A stretch of 64,000 nt of DNA. Origin: Oryzomonas japonica. Its GTDB lineage: Bacteria > Desulfobacterota > Desulfuromonadia > Geobacterales > Pseudopelobacteraceae. How positions within the stretch are numbered: the first letter of the stretch is position 1; every line of letters begins with the position of its first letter. Positions 1 to 8,282 of the stretch are shown here, piece after piece. The stretch covers positions 300,138 to 364,137 of the forward strand of contig NZ_VZQZ01000003.1 in the NCBI RefSeq assembly GCF_008802365.1, written 5' to 3'. The translations under genes and the position numbers were made by a program. The notes under the pieces are model-generated. The model was not told the origin of the DNA. It searched no databases and saw nothing but the letters and a program-made list of their open reading frames with translations.

Positions 1-3000
1 TCGCCATGTTCCAGACGCCGCTCTTGACCGATTCCTGGTTGCCGGCGCCGTCAATGGCAAAGTATTTGATGGTCGTTGACGAACCGGCGGCGGTATTGAT
101 CTGAATCGGGGTTGCATAGACCAGCGAACCCGTAGTCGGTGTGGTGCCGTCGGCGGTGTAGTAGATGGTGGCTGTCTCGTTTGCCGTCAGGGTGACCGCA
201 AGCGAGCTGCCATTGGTGTAGGTACCCGGAACCGGGCTTGGCGTGGTGACCGGCGGGGTCGTATCCAGGGTGATGGCGGCGGTGATCGGAGGATACTGGA
301 CACCGGTGGGCAACGACTTGTCGCGGAAACGGGCATAGACCGTGCGCGGCCCGTCACTGCCGGTAAGCAGAGTCCAGGTCTTGCTGGTCGCGTAGGGCTC
401 CTCGCCGCTCCAGTTGGTGCCGTCGTTGGAAAATTCCATGGTGGCGACGCCGACCGGGTCAAAGGCGTTCAGATTCAGGGTAACTGCCAGGGTCTTGGTC
501 AAGGTTGCGCCGTTGTTGATCTGCATGGTGGCCACCAGGTCCGGCACATGGATGTACCAGGTGTCGGTGTGGACCGCTTCGGCCGTGCCGTTGACGTCGA
601 CGGCGAAGTAGTTGATGGTGGTGGTCTGATTCAGTGTGATCGGCCCGGTGTAGGGAGGCATTGCCGTCGTGGGCGTACTGCCGTCCAGGGTGTAGTAGAT
701 GGTCGCCGGCGGCGCATTGGTCGTTGCGGTCAGGGACACCACCACCGGAGCCGCCGAATAGACGGCGGGGACCGGGCTGGCAACCGTTACCGGCGGACTG
801 GGCGGATTGTTGACCACATGGGTAATGGTTGCAGTGGCAACCGGGTTCTGCCCTGCGCTGGTGCGGGCTTCGACCGTGATGGTGTAACTGCCCACGGCTG
901 CGGTATCCGGCAGGGTCCACATGTCGTTGGTGCTGAAAGCCTGTACCTCGACCCCATTGAGCAGGAAGCGATACTGGTAGACCACCGCCAGGGCCGGATT
1001 GCCTGATGTTGCGCCCGTGCCGGCGGCGGTGAACGAAACATTGGTGCCGACTACATGCCCCACGGGTTTGCTGTCGGTGACGGTCACACCGGTGGCCGCG
1101 GTCCAGGTGGCCGTGGTGACCGGTGTGCTCTGTGTGGCATTCGATGGGTTGTTAGGCGTTAAGTAGTCGTTCAGGGAGATGACGGCATAGGTGTATGTCG
1201 TCCCCGGGTTGACATTGGTATCGGTATAGATTGGCGGATAGCCCGGCAAATAGGATATCTCCGCCAGGGCGGTGAAGCCTGTGGGATACGTGTAAGGACC
1301 GGCACCGGAAGCGCGAAACACCTGGAAACGGCTGGGTGTGGAAACGGGTGCGTTGTCGGCCCACTGGAGCACGACCTGGTTGATGTTCGGGTTGGTGTAG
1401 GGGGTAACATAGTTAGTCAGACCTTGTACGGGAGCCCCACCAATGCTGGCGACAAGACCGCTCGGAGAAAGAGGGGGCGCCGAGGATACGCTGAATATGA
1501 CCGGTCGCATGAAGTCGTTTTCCTCATGACCGAGGATATGGCAGTGCCAGACATATTCGTAACCGTAATCTGTGGGATCGTTGGGTACGTTTACGGCAAG
1601 ACCGGCAACCGGTGTCCCCCCTTTGCCGAGATTGCCGATATCGGTTGTTGCAATCGGGGCGTGGAGAGCTAGGGACGGATCGATGAGGCGATTGCTTTTT
1701 GGAAGAGGCAAGCCAGCAGCAGTTGGGTCTGTATTCAAGCCTACCCATGCGCCGGGCAACGCCTGTGCCTTGGGCCGCAGGGCAACGATGATATCCTCCA
1801 GCGGATTCATGCGGACGGTTTCATTCCAGCCAAGTTCGTTGTCGTCCGGCGAACGGATGGCTCCGTCCCAGCCGACCCGGTTGAGTACCTGCACGTCGAA
1901 CATATGAAAGTGCACCGGGTGGGTATCCACACCGTTATGGGTTATCTTCCATATCTGCGGGTGGCCGTCCACGATCCGCTCCGTGGCAGGTTCGGCGTAC
2001 CCCATGGGGATGGTCGTCTGGTTGAGCTGGGTGGTGAAAGGGAGTTCGATCCCCAAAGTGGCGTTCATACGCCCGTACGGGTCCCACAGCTCCTGGATGG
2101 CCTTGGGCTGGAAGGGGATGGTCACCGGTATGGTGCTCGCGGTGTAGTCGCGATTCAGAGGGTTCAGGGTGATGGCATAATCCTGGATTTTGGCGTATTG
2201 CTCCGTGGGTGCGGTAACCCCCCACGCCGCCACGGGATAGGTCGGCTCGGGGATGAGCGGGGCCGGCTGGCTGGCCTTGAAGGCGGCCGGCAGGGCCGCT
2301 TTGAGGTTGGCCAGCAGGTTGGGATTCGGCTGCGGTGCGCCCGCCACCCGGAACTGCATGACCGTGCGGGTATTGGGGCCGAATCCGCGCAGGGTCGACG
2401 GTGCGCCGCCGCTGGTAGTCTGGTCCGGGTTGCCGGTGTAGTAGTCGATACGCGTGTCGAAGGCAGGGACCGGCGCCGGGGCGTCGTTGTAGAGAATAAT
2501 GTTCTTGCCGATGTATTTCGGGTCGGAAAAGTCGATGATCACATCGGCACGCACCGCAGACCCCAGGAAGAGGTTCTTTTCCTGGACGTTCAGAACCACG
2601 ATGTCGCGGCGGTTATAGTTGTAGTTGACCGGCTGGTTGGGGTGAACGACCGGATTGGGCAGAATACCGCTCTCGTTGCCGATCTGGATGATGTTCGGTC
2701 CCATGGTGGTTGGGTCCGGCACGCCGCCGGCCCTGCCGTCGGTGGGCCAGACAGCTACATCCGGGAACGGTCCGGCCGGAAATGACGGCGTGGGGGCGGC
2801 CGCCACCATCTTTACTTCCGTGCCCAGGGGATCGTTGGGGTCCGCAACGAAGAGGCTCAGGTTGAGCATGCGGTCGTTGGAGGCGTTCAGTATGCGGAAC
2901 CGGTACGGTTTCGGCTCCACCGTCAAGTAGGGGTAGGCGGTGCCGTTGACCAGCATGGTGTCCATGAACGCTTCCGGTGTCGTGGAAGGCTCGGGCAGGG

Positions 3001-4273
3001 TGCTCTTATCCGCCGCTATGGATACCGGCGGCCAAAACCAGGGACCGTAGTCCCAGCGTCCGAACGGATTGGCTCCGCCTGGGCTGGTTGGGTCTTGGTT
3101 TGCCTCATAGACATGGGGGAACCAGAGGTCGCCGTAGACGCCCCAATTGTTTGCCACCCCTTTGGAACTCTTTGTCCAGAGGGCGTCCTGGGTGTCTATA
3201 TTCTTGGGAACAAAGGTCTTGTCCTGGATGATCAGGGGAATCCCGTAACGGTATTCGCAGACCGCCGTCCCTCCGCCGGGGCAGATGTTCGGCAGGGTCC
3301 CGTTATTGATCAGCCCCTCTTCCACCGGATCGGTTATCAGGTAGCCGGCTGCTTCGCCCGCATAGACGTTCAGGCGGGTTATCCCGAGGGAGTGGTCGTG
3401 GTAGAACATCAAGCGGCCGCTCTGTTGGTTGGTCCAGTAGAAGGTCAGCTCTCCCGGATTGGTCGGCACCATGTCGGGCACGTCCCTGGCGGAGGCACCC
3501 TTCTGGTAGGGGGTGGATATCTCGTTGACCGGCACCGTCCACTGATGGGGGGTGCCGTCGCTGATCCAGGGGGAGTTGCCGCCATGGAGGTGGACCGTGG
3601 CGCGGTTCTGGGTGTAGTTGCCGCTGTAATTGGTGAATGCGGGGACCGTGGCGCCGATCGTGCTGGCGATTGCGAACGTGGTAACCGCCGGGCCCCGTCC
3701 GGCGCCCATCAGGCTGGTATCCACCGGGATGAACAGTTTGCCGGCATTACCCGTGGGGAGCAGGTTCTTGAACCTGACGCGGACCGGCACATCCCGTTGG
3801 GCGATAATCAGGGGGCCCAGATACTGGGTGGACATGTTGGTGAAACTGGCATTGAGGTCCCGGTATCCGCGCAGCCGGGTCTTTTTCGGCAGGTCGGAGT
3901 GCATCTTCTGGGAATACTCAACGAGCCCGATCTCATAATAGTCGGAAGCGGGTATTGCGGTTACGCCATCCGTTGCCGTTGTTGCCGGAAAAGTCGGGCT
4001 GGTGATCTTGTTGGCAATCGGGATGTAGCTTCCCAGGTTGTTTTCATTACAGGTCCCCACCCCCGGTGGGCTGCTCATGGTACAGTTGGGGAACCCCAAG
4101 CCCGGAAGCTTGTCGACAAATTTCCGGAGTGCCGTGCCCGAAAGGCCCCCGGAGGGGGTGTTAGCGTAGTAGGTGCCACCTCCCGGGCCTGCCTGGACCC
4201 GTGGGGGGCTCCAGAGGCAAACGGCAATTACCAGCACCAGTCGTAGCAACATCCAGAATTGTTCTCTTTTCAT
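1..4273 (-). CDS. Giant secreted multicopper oxidase with C-terminal FN3/chitobiase-like repeats (OmpB/OmpC-like), 3' end outside window
   Basis: Open minus-strand frame of at least 1424 codons from ATG 4273 with no stop before the left edge. A Sec signal peptide (about residues 1-28, ending VQA) is followed by a cupredoxin-type oxidase carrying all four copper motifs in one frame: HLHGG at 228, HDHS at 292, HPVHFH at 785 and HCHILGHEEND from 910. The region after about 930 contains fibronectin-III-like sequence and two chitobiase-type repeats (IYYTLDGSTPTT and IYYTADGTTPTT). Multicopper oxidases oxidise a substrate or metal while reducing O2; in Geobacter the large proteins OmpB and OmpC are of this type and are linked to Fe(III)-oxide reduction (family knowledge). 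The protein should be periplasmic or outer-surface. It is the last visible gene of a co-directional group with two FKBP-related proteins. The oxidase call is firm; equivalence to OmpB or OmpC is inference. Confidence 0.9.
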   Translation of the reverse strand, partial: MKREQFWMLLRLVLVIAVCLWSPPRVQAGPGGGTYYANTPSGGLSGTALRKFVDKLPGLGFPNCTMSSPPGVGTCNENNLGSYIPIANKITSPTFPATTATDGVTAIPASDYYEIGLVEYSQKMHSDLPKKTRLRGYRDLNASFTNMSTQYLGPLIIAQRDVPVRVRFKNLLPTGNAGKLFIPVDTSLMGAGRGPAVTTFAIASTIGATVPAFTNYSGNYTQNRATVHLHGGNSPWISDGTPHQWTVPVNEISTPYQKGASARDVPDMVPTNPGELTFYWTNQQSGRLMFYHDHSLGITRLNVYAGEAAGYLITDPVEEGLINNGTLPNICPGGGTAVCEYRYGIPLIIQDKTFVPKNIDTQDALWTKSSKGVANNWGVYGDLWFPHVYEANQDPTSPGGANPFGRWDYGPWFWPPVSIAADKSTLPEPSTTPEAFMDTMLVNGTAYPYLTVEPKPYRFRILNASNDRMLNLSLFVADPNDPLGTEVKMVAAAPTPSFPAGPFPDVAVWPTDGRAGGVPDPTTMGPNIIQIGNESGILPNPVVHPNQPVNYNYNRRDIVVLNVQEKNLFLGSAVRADVIIDFSDPKYIGKNIILYNDAPAPVPAFDTRIDYYTGNPDQTTSGGAPSTLRGFGPNTRTVMQFRVAGAPQPNPNLLANLKAALPAAFKASQPAPLIPEPTYPVAAWGVTAPTEQYAKIQDYAITLNPLNRDYTASTIPVTIPFQPKAIQELWDPYGRMNATLGIELPFTTQLNQTTIPMGYAEPATERIVDGHPQIWKITHNGVDTHPVHFHMFDVQVLNRVGWDGAIRSPDDNELGWNETVRMNPLEDIIVALRPKAQALPGAWVGLNTDPTAAGLPLPKSNRLIDPSLALHAPIATTDIGNLGKGGTPVAGLAVNVPNDPTDYGYEYVWHCHILGHEENDFMRPVIFSVSSAPPLSPSGLVASIGGAPVQGLTNYVTPYTNPNINQVVLQWADNAPVSTPSRFQVFRASGAGPYTYPTGFTALAEISYLPGYPPIYTDTNVNPGTTYTYAVISLNDYLTPNNPSNATQSTPVTTATWTAATGVTVTDSKPVGHVVGTNVSFTAAGTGATSGNPALAVVYQYRFLLNGVEVQAFSTNDMWTLPDTAAVGSYTITVEARTSAGQNPVATATITHVVNNPPSPPVTVASPVPAVYSAAPVVVSLTATTNAPPATIYYTLDGSTPTTAMPPYTGPITLNQTTTINYFAVDVNGTAEAVHTDTWYIHVPDLVATMQINNGATLTKTLAVTLNLNAFDPVGVATMEFSNDGTNWSGEEPYATSKTWTLLTGSDGPRTVYARFRDKSLPTGVQYPPITAAITLDTTPPVTTPSPVPGTYTNGSSLAVTLTANETATIYYTADGTTPTTGSLVYATPIQINTAAGSSTTIKYFAIDGAGNQESVKSGVWNMA

Positions 4274-4347
4274 GATGCCCCTCTCTTTACATGGTGAAAA
4301 GTCAAATACTCCACGTCTTTTCAAATACTCAAATACAGGTAAACCTT

Positions 4348-4683
4348 TCATGGTATTTTATTGCCAGTAACCCCCTGCCTCACCAATGACTGTTTTCGCC
4401 GTATATCGCTCTGAACAGAGATCAGGATGCTTCGAAGCTCCTTTTCCGAAACAAGAAGTTTTTCACCGGACAATACGTCCCGCATGCCTTTCGTAACCAA
4501 ATCCAGATTCAATTCCAGTCCCTGGTTTTTAAAATTTCTGGCCACCTCAACCCCTATGGCGTACTGGATTTTGTCTCCTGAGGAATTGAGCTGTTGCCGT
4601 TCTTCCCCATGGGACGGGGCGGCAATGAGGCACATCCCCGTCAGGATCAGCAGAAACGGGGACAAGATCGATGTGTGCGGCAT
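4348..4683 (-). CDS. Exported FKBP N-terminal-domain protein without catalytic domain
   Basis: A 111-residue protein with a signal peptide (cleavage near APSHG, about residue 26). The mature part matches the helical N-terminal dimerisation domain of Mip/FkpA-type peptidyl-prolyl isomerases (YAIGVEVARNFKNQGLEL, then a VTKGMRDVLSG segment). The protein stops shortly after this helix, so the FKBP catalytic domain is absent. It lies 32 bases after the small exported protein and 74 bases before the multicopper oxidase, all on the minus strand. It may be a stand-alone chaperone/dimerisation module or a degenerate duplicate of the full FKBP gene just upstream. The ribosome-binding site is weak. Confidence 0.7.
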   Translation of the reverse strand: MPHTSILSPFLLILTGMCLIAAPSHGEERQQLNSSGDKIQYAIGVEVARNFKNQGLELNLDLVTKGMRDVLSGEKLLVSEKELRSILISVQSDIRRKQSLVRQGVTGNKIP

Positions 4684-4715
4684 GAGATACTCACTTTCTG
4701 CTCATAATGGTTTTG

Positions 4716-5093
4716 TCATTGCCTGCTGTTCATTATCTTCTGGAGGCGCGCCGCCCTGGCGTTCTCCATGGTGTCTGTCGCAATGCGGCGCTGCTGATGA
4801 CTGTTGGCTGTCTGTGGCAAGGGACTGTCTGGGGCCGGTTCCGCGAATCCACTATGGGCAGCGGGCACCGAAGACACGGTGACGGTCGACTCTTTCGAAA
4901 CCGCTTCGTCTGTCGGAGCGGCAATGGGAGCCGCAGACGCCTCCGGTGATGCCGGCGCGGAAACAGAATTCCCCATGCAGCTCGCCTCGATACGGTCCGG
5001 GTACTCTACGACCCTGCAATTATCGGAGGTGTGGGCTGCCGTGGATCCCAACAGGACCAGGGCTATGGTCAATGTCACCTGTACTCGTGTCAT
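4716..5093 (-). CDS. Hypothetical small exported protein
   Basis: A 125-residue protein not recognised as any family. It has a signal peptide (about residues 1-22, ending STAAH), then a short segment with two cysteines (NCRVVEYPDRIEASC), then a long Ala/Pro/Ser/Thr-rich low-complexity stretch and a basic C-terminus (ARAARLQKIMNSRQ). It starts 15 bases after the FKBP isomerase stop and precedes the orphan FKBP_N gene, so it is probably co-transcribed with the oxidase. The cysteine pair could form a disulfide or bind metal; no function is assigned. Confidence 0.6.
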   Translation of the reverse strand: MTRVQVTLTIALVLLGSTAAHTSDNCRVVEYPDRIEASCMGNSVSAPASPEASAAPIAAPTDEAVSKESTVTVSSVPAAHSGFAEPAPDSPLPQTANSHQQRRIATDTMENARAARLQKIMNSRQ

Positions 5094-5108
5094 GGTTGCG
5101 CCGATCCC

Positions 5109-5774
5109 TTACTTTCTCACCTCAAGCAGTTCGACCTCGAATACCAGGGCCGCACCCGGCAGGATCAGGTCACCCGCACCGGCATCGCCGTAAGCGATAC
5201 TGGACGGGCATACAAGCTTTGCCCTGCCGCCGGCCTTCATCTTTTGCAGCCCCTCGGTCCAACATCTGATGACACCATCCAGACGGAGTTCGGTGGGTTT
5301 GCCGCGCTTGTATGAACTGTCGAATTCTCTGCCGTCGGGCAAGGTGCCGCGATAATGTACCTTAACCGTATCGGTTGGGCCCGGGACGGTTCCGGTCCCC
5401 TCTTTCAGCGAAAGGTACACCAGCCCCGAACCGCTTCTGACGGCACCTTTTTCCCTGGCAGCCTCATCGAGAAAACCCTTGTTGAGAGCCGCCAGTTGTT
5501 CACCTTGAAGCTTGCGGCGCGCCCTGGCCAGTTCCTGAACCTTGCCGCTGTAAACGCCAAGATCGACCTGCGGGCTCATGCCGCTTGCGGCGTCGGTAAG
5601 TGCCTGTTTGACGATCTCCAACTCTGGCGGGGTGAGGTTGAAGGTTGCCAGAGAGCGGGACACGAGCAGGCCAAGGGCATACAGCGTTTTTTGTTCTTCT
5701 GTTTTTGGGGCTTCCCCGGCAAATGCCGAGCAGGCGATAAGGAGTGTTATGAGTGTAACGGCAAGTTTTTTCAT
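5109..5774 (-). CDS. Periplasmic FKBP-type peptidyl-prolyl cis-trans isomerase (Mip/FklB-like)
   Basis: A 221-residue protein with a signal peptide (ACSAFAG near residue 20), an FKBP N-terminal helical domain (about 25-110) and a complete FKBP catalytic domain (about 120-221; VKVHYRGTLPDGREFDSSY, then ALVFEVELLEV). It catalyses proline isomerisation during folding of exported proteins. The start MKKLAVT at 5774 was chosen over an upstream in-frame ATG because the signal peptide begins there and a GGGGGA-like ribosome site precedes it. First gene of the minus-strand group leading to the multicopper oxidase, which suggests a role in folding that large protein (inference). Confidence 0.88.
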   Translation of the reverse strand: MKKLAVTLITLLIACSAFAGEAPKTEEQKTLYALGLLVSRSLATFNLTPPELEIVKQALTDAASGMSPQVDLGVYSGKVQELARARRKLQGEQLAALNKGFLDEAAREKGAVRSGSGLVYLSLKEGTGTVPGPTDTVKVHYRGTLPDGREFDSSYKRGKPTELRLDGVIRCWTEGLQKMKAGGRAKLVCPSSIAYGDAGAGDLILPGAALVFEVELLEVRK

Positions 5775-5932
5775 CGGTGGTCCCCCGTTCATTTCATGAG
5801 ATGCAGGTTGCATGATCTACAATACTGATGATGCTTGAAAATAGGAGGTAACACATTCATAACAATTTGATATATATAATAAAAATTAAATAGCACGTCG
5901 TAATATAACTGGAGGTACTTCCTGCCGGTCGT

Positions 5933-5948
5933 GGGGGGGGGGGGGGGG
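5933..5948. repeat. Homopolymeric tract of 16 G
   Basis: Uninterrupted run of G between divergent genes, about 160 bases upstream of the FKBP/oxidase operon. Such tracts are prone to slipped-strand length change or sequencing error. Confidence 0.9.
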
Positions 5949-6224
5949 TTGCGATGAACCACGGGGATTGCACAGCAGCATTTGTGGCTTTATGCGAATT
6001 TTTGCGAGAAGTAATGCACTATGTATACCGAACGGATATTAATATGTATGTATCTGAATTTGTTATATTTTGTCGGGATGAGTCCGGAGGTGTCTGCGGC
6101 CCTTGTGCAACGATCGTTGCAAGTTGGCCAGAGAAATACGACAGAATCATGTGCTAGAAAGGTAGATACTCCCCTGTGAAAACAATGTGGCAGGTGCAAT
6201 AAATATTGCTATTTGTCTGACCGT

Positions 6225-6256
6225 TAGTAAACTTACCGTCCTGATGTGGTTGACAA
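6225..6256 (+). promoter_or_regulatory. BirA-type biotin operator
   Basis: Half-sites TAGTAAACT (6225-6233) and GGTTGACAA (6248-6256) are separated by exactly 14 bases. They match the established bacterial BirA operator TTGTAAACC-N14/15-GGTTTACAA at 7/9 and 8/9 positions. It lies 39 bases before bioB, as expected for repression by biotinyl-AMP-loaded BirA. Confidence 0.82.
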
Positions 6257-6278
6257 TGCCGGTGAGTCATGATATTGC
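6250..6278 (+). promoter_or_regulatory. Candidate sigma-70 promoter of bioB
   Basis: TTGACA (6250-6255), 17-base spacer, TATTGC (6273-6278). The -35 element lies inside the right half of the BirA operator, so operator occupancy would block it. The implied leader is very short (about 11 bases), so the start point is uncertain. Confidence 0.45.
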
Positions 6279-6295
6279 ACGCAGAGGAGGGGATC

Positions 6296-7288
6296 ATGAA
6301 AGATACTATGCAAAAGCTGGCCGACTCTGTGATCGCGGGCGACACCCTCGACCGCGACGACGCCTTGCGCCTTGGAGATGTTGAGGGGGCTGAGTTCTAC
6401 CGGCTCCTGGCCGAAGCGGGCCGCATCCGGGAACATTATGTCGGCAAGGCGGTGACGCTCTGTTCGATCATCAACGCCAAATCGGGCACCTGTCCCGAGG
6501 ACTGCGCATTTTGCGCCCAGTCCGCCCATCACTCGACCCAGGCTGCGGCGTACCCGCTTGTGGACGAAGAACAGATGATCAGTTGCGCCAAAAGCGCCGA
6601 GCAGCATGGCGCTTCCTGCTACGGCATCATCACCAGCGGCACGGGGATCGGGAGTCGGGATGAGTTGGACCGGATCTGCCGCACCCTGGGGCGCATTCGC
6701 CAGGAAGCGGGCATTGCACCGTCGTGCTCTCTGGGGATCATCGATTATGAGACCGCCTGCCTTCTCAGGGATTCGGGCATGGTGACCTATCATCACAACC
6801 TGGAAACCGCGCGCAGTTTTTTCCCGAACATCTGTAGCACCCACGATTACGAGCAGGATGTGGACACGGTCCGGGCCGCCAAGCGTGCCGGCCTCAAGGT
6901 CTGCTGCGGCGGCATCTTCGGGCTGGGGGAGACCTTTGCCCAGCGGGTCGAGATGGCTCTGACGCTACGCGAACTGGGGGTTGATTCCATTCCGGTCAAT
7001 TTCCTCGACCCGGTTGAAGGTACCCGCCTTGAGCATGCAGACTTCCTGACGCCGCTGGAGTGCCTCAGGACCATCGCCGTGTACCGTTTTCTCTTGCCCG
7101 ACCGGCAGATAACGGTCTGCGGCGGCCGCGAGAAAAACCTGCGTGAGTTGCAGTCGTGGATCTTCATGGCCGGCGCCAGCGGGATGATGACCGGCAATTA
7201 TCTGACCAAGGTCGGCCGGAATCCTGCCCTTGACCGCCAGATGGTGGCAGATCTCGGACTGACCGTTGCGCCCTGCGGGTGTTCTTGA
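6296..7288 (+). CDS. bioB: Biotin synthase
   Basis: A 330-residue radical-SAM enzyme that inserts sulfur into dethiobiotin to give biotin. The radical cluster motif CPEDCAFC is at residues 66-73 (CxxxCxxC), followed by AQSAHH, typical of BioB; later conserved segments include YHHNLET and the N-F-L-D-P-V-E-G motif. The start at 6296 (MKDTMQK) was chosen because AGGAGG lies just upstream; a longer in-frame start at 6269 lacks this. A BirA operator precedes it and bioD follows. bioA and bioF are not in the window. Confidence 0.97.
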   Translation: MKDTMQKLADSVIAGDTLDRDDALRLGDVEGAEFYRLLAEAGRIREHYVGKAVTLCSIINAKSGTCPEDCAFCAQSAHHSTQAAAYPLVDEEQMISCAKSAEQHGASCYGIITSGTGIGSRDELDRICRTLGRIRQEAGIAPSCSLGIIDYETACLLRDSGMVTYHHNLETARSFFPNICSTHDYEQDVDTVRAAKRAGLKVCCGGIFGLGETFAQRVEMALTLRELGVDSIPVNFLDPVEGTRLEHADFLTPLECLRTIAVYRFLLPDRQITVCGGREKNLRELQSWIFMAGASGMMTGNYLTKVGRNPALDRQMVADLGLTVAPCGCS

Positions 7289-7393
7289 GCCTGGGTCTCG
7301 CCTGAATAGTCACGGCTGTCCTCCGCGCGGCCGTTTCTCAGGATTCAGGTGATCTCGGCATGGATTTATATTCCATTGGATCAGGGAGTAGTA

Positions 7394-8110
7394 ATGGGTA
7401 AAGGCATATTTGTAACCGGCACCGATACCGGTGTGGGCAAGACCATTGTGACCGCCGTCTTGGCGCGGCTCCTGCGGATGCGCGGCGTCCGCGTCGGCGT
7501 CATGAAGCCGGTGACCAGCGGCTGCAGGGAGGTAGACGGAGAGCTGGTCTCAGATGATGCACTTCTCACGTGCCAGGCCGCAGGCATCTCCTGCAGCAGG
7601 GACGTTACCCCCTATCTGCTCCGGGAGCCGCTGGCCCCTGCCGAGGCGGCAAAGATCGATGGCATCGTAATCGAGTTCGCCCGGATTCGGGAATCCTTTG
7701 ATCGTCTGACAGCGGCGTACGACTTCGTGATCGTGGAGGGGGCCGGAGGACTGATGGTGCCGCTGGTCGGCGGATTCCTCATGGCAGACCTGGCCCGGGA
7801 GTTGGAACTGCCGCTGCTGGTGGTGGCGCGCCCCAATCTGGGGACCGTCAATCATACCGTGCTGACCTGCTTTGCCGCCCAGCAGATGGGTATTCCGGTC
7901 TCCGGGGTCATCATCAACAATTTTCCCAAAGAGCCAGACCTGGCCGAACGGAGTGCGCCCCATTATATCGGTTCCCTGTGCGGAGCGCCGGTGCTTGGGG
8001 TCTGGCCCCATGAGGCCGCCGCCGACCAGGCGGAGGCAGTGGAGCGTCTGGCCGCGTGGTTGGACCGACAGCCGGAAATGGCCATTGTACTGAGGGAGCT
8101 AGGGGTCTGA
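7394..8110 (+). CDS. bioD: ATP-dependent dethiobiotin synthetase
   Basis: A 238-residue protein that closes the ureido ring of diaminopelargonic acid using CO2 and ATP, the step before BioB. The P-loop GTDTGVGKT is at residues 9-17; MKPVTSG and VEGAGGLMVPL are the other family motifs. The ATG at 7394 follows GGGAG. It lies 105 bases after bioB and is probably in the same BirA-controlled unit, ending at the terminator at 8221. Confidence 0.96.
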   Translation: MGKGIFVTGTDTGVGKTIVTAVLARLLRMRGVRVGVMKPVTSGCREVDGELVSDDALLTCQAAGISCSRDVTPYLLREPLAPAEAAKIDGIVIEFARIRESFDRLTAAYDFVIVEGAGGLMVPLVGGFLMADLARELELPLLVVARPNLGTVNHTVLTCFAAQQMGIPVSGVIINNFPKEPDLAERSAPHYIGSLCGAPVLGVWPHEAAADQAEAVERLAAWLDRQPEMAIVLRELGV

Positions 8111-8220
8111 GGCGGGGAAGGGCGGGGAGGAGTAGTCAGCCGGTCGGTTACCGCCGGCTGATTGCCGCCAATGGGATAGCCTGTTGGCCTTGTCCCCGGG
8201 GAATATGACAATGGAACAGA

Positions 8221-8255
8221 AAAAACCCGCCAATGATGCTTGGCGGGTTTTTTTT
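8221..8255. terminator. Bidirectional intrinsic terminator
   Basis: Stem CCCGCCA / TGGCGGG with A-tract on the left and eight T on the right, between convergent bioD and the glutamate synthase operon. Confidence 0.9.
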
Positions 8256-8282
8256 GCGGCGAGAATCGAATCGTGAAGCGAA

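Larger units (their letters stand above)
5775..6295. other. AT-rich divergent intergenic region
   Basis: A 521-base gap between the FKBP/oxidase operon (leftward) and bioB (rightward). It contains AT-rich sequence near 5840-5900 suited to a leftward promoter, a run of 16 G residues, and a BirA operator near the right end. A 67-codon plus-strand frame at 5954-6157 has no convincing ribosome site or family and was not called. Confidence 0.6.

Noticed and set aside
548..1006. Several 60-380 residue plus-strand frames across 0.4-4.4 kb
   Set aside because: All lie opposite the in-frame multicopper oxidase, whose four copper motifs share one minus-strand frame.
5954..6157. 67-codon frame after the poly-G tract
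   Set aside because: No ribosome site, no recognisable features and it lies in a regulatory spacer.
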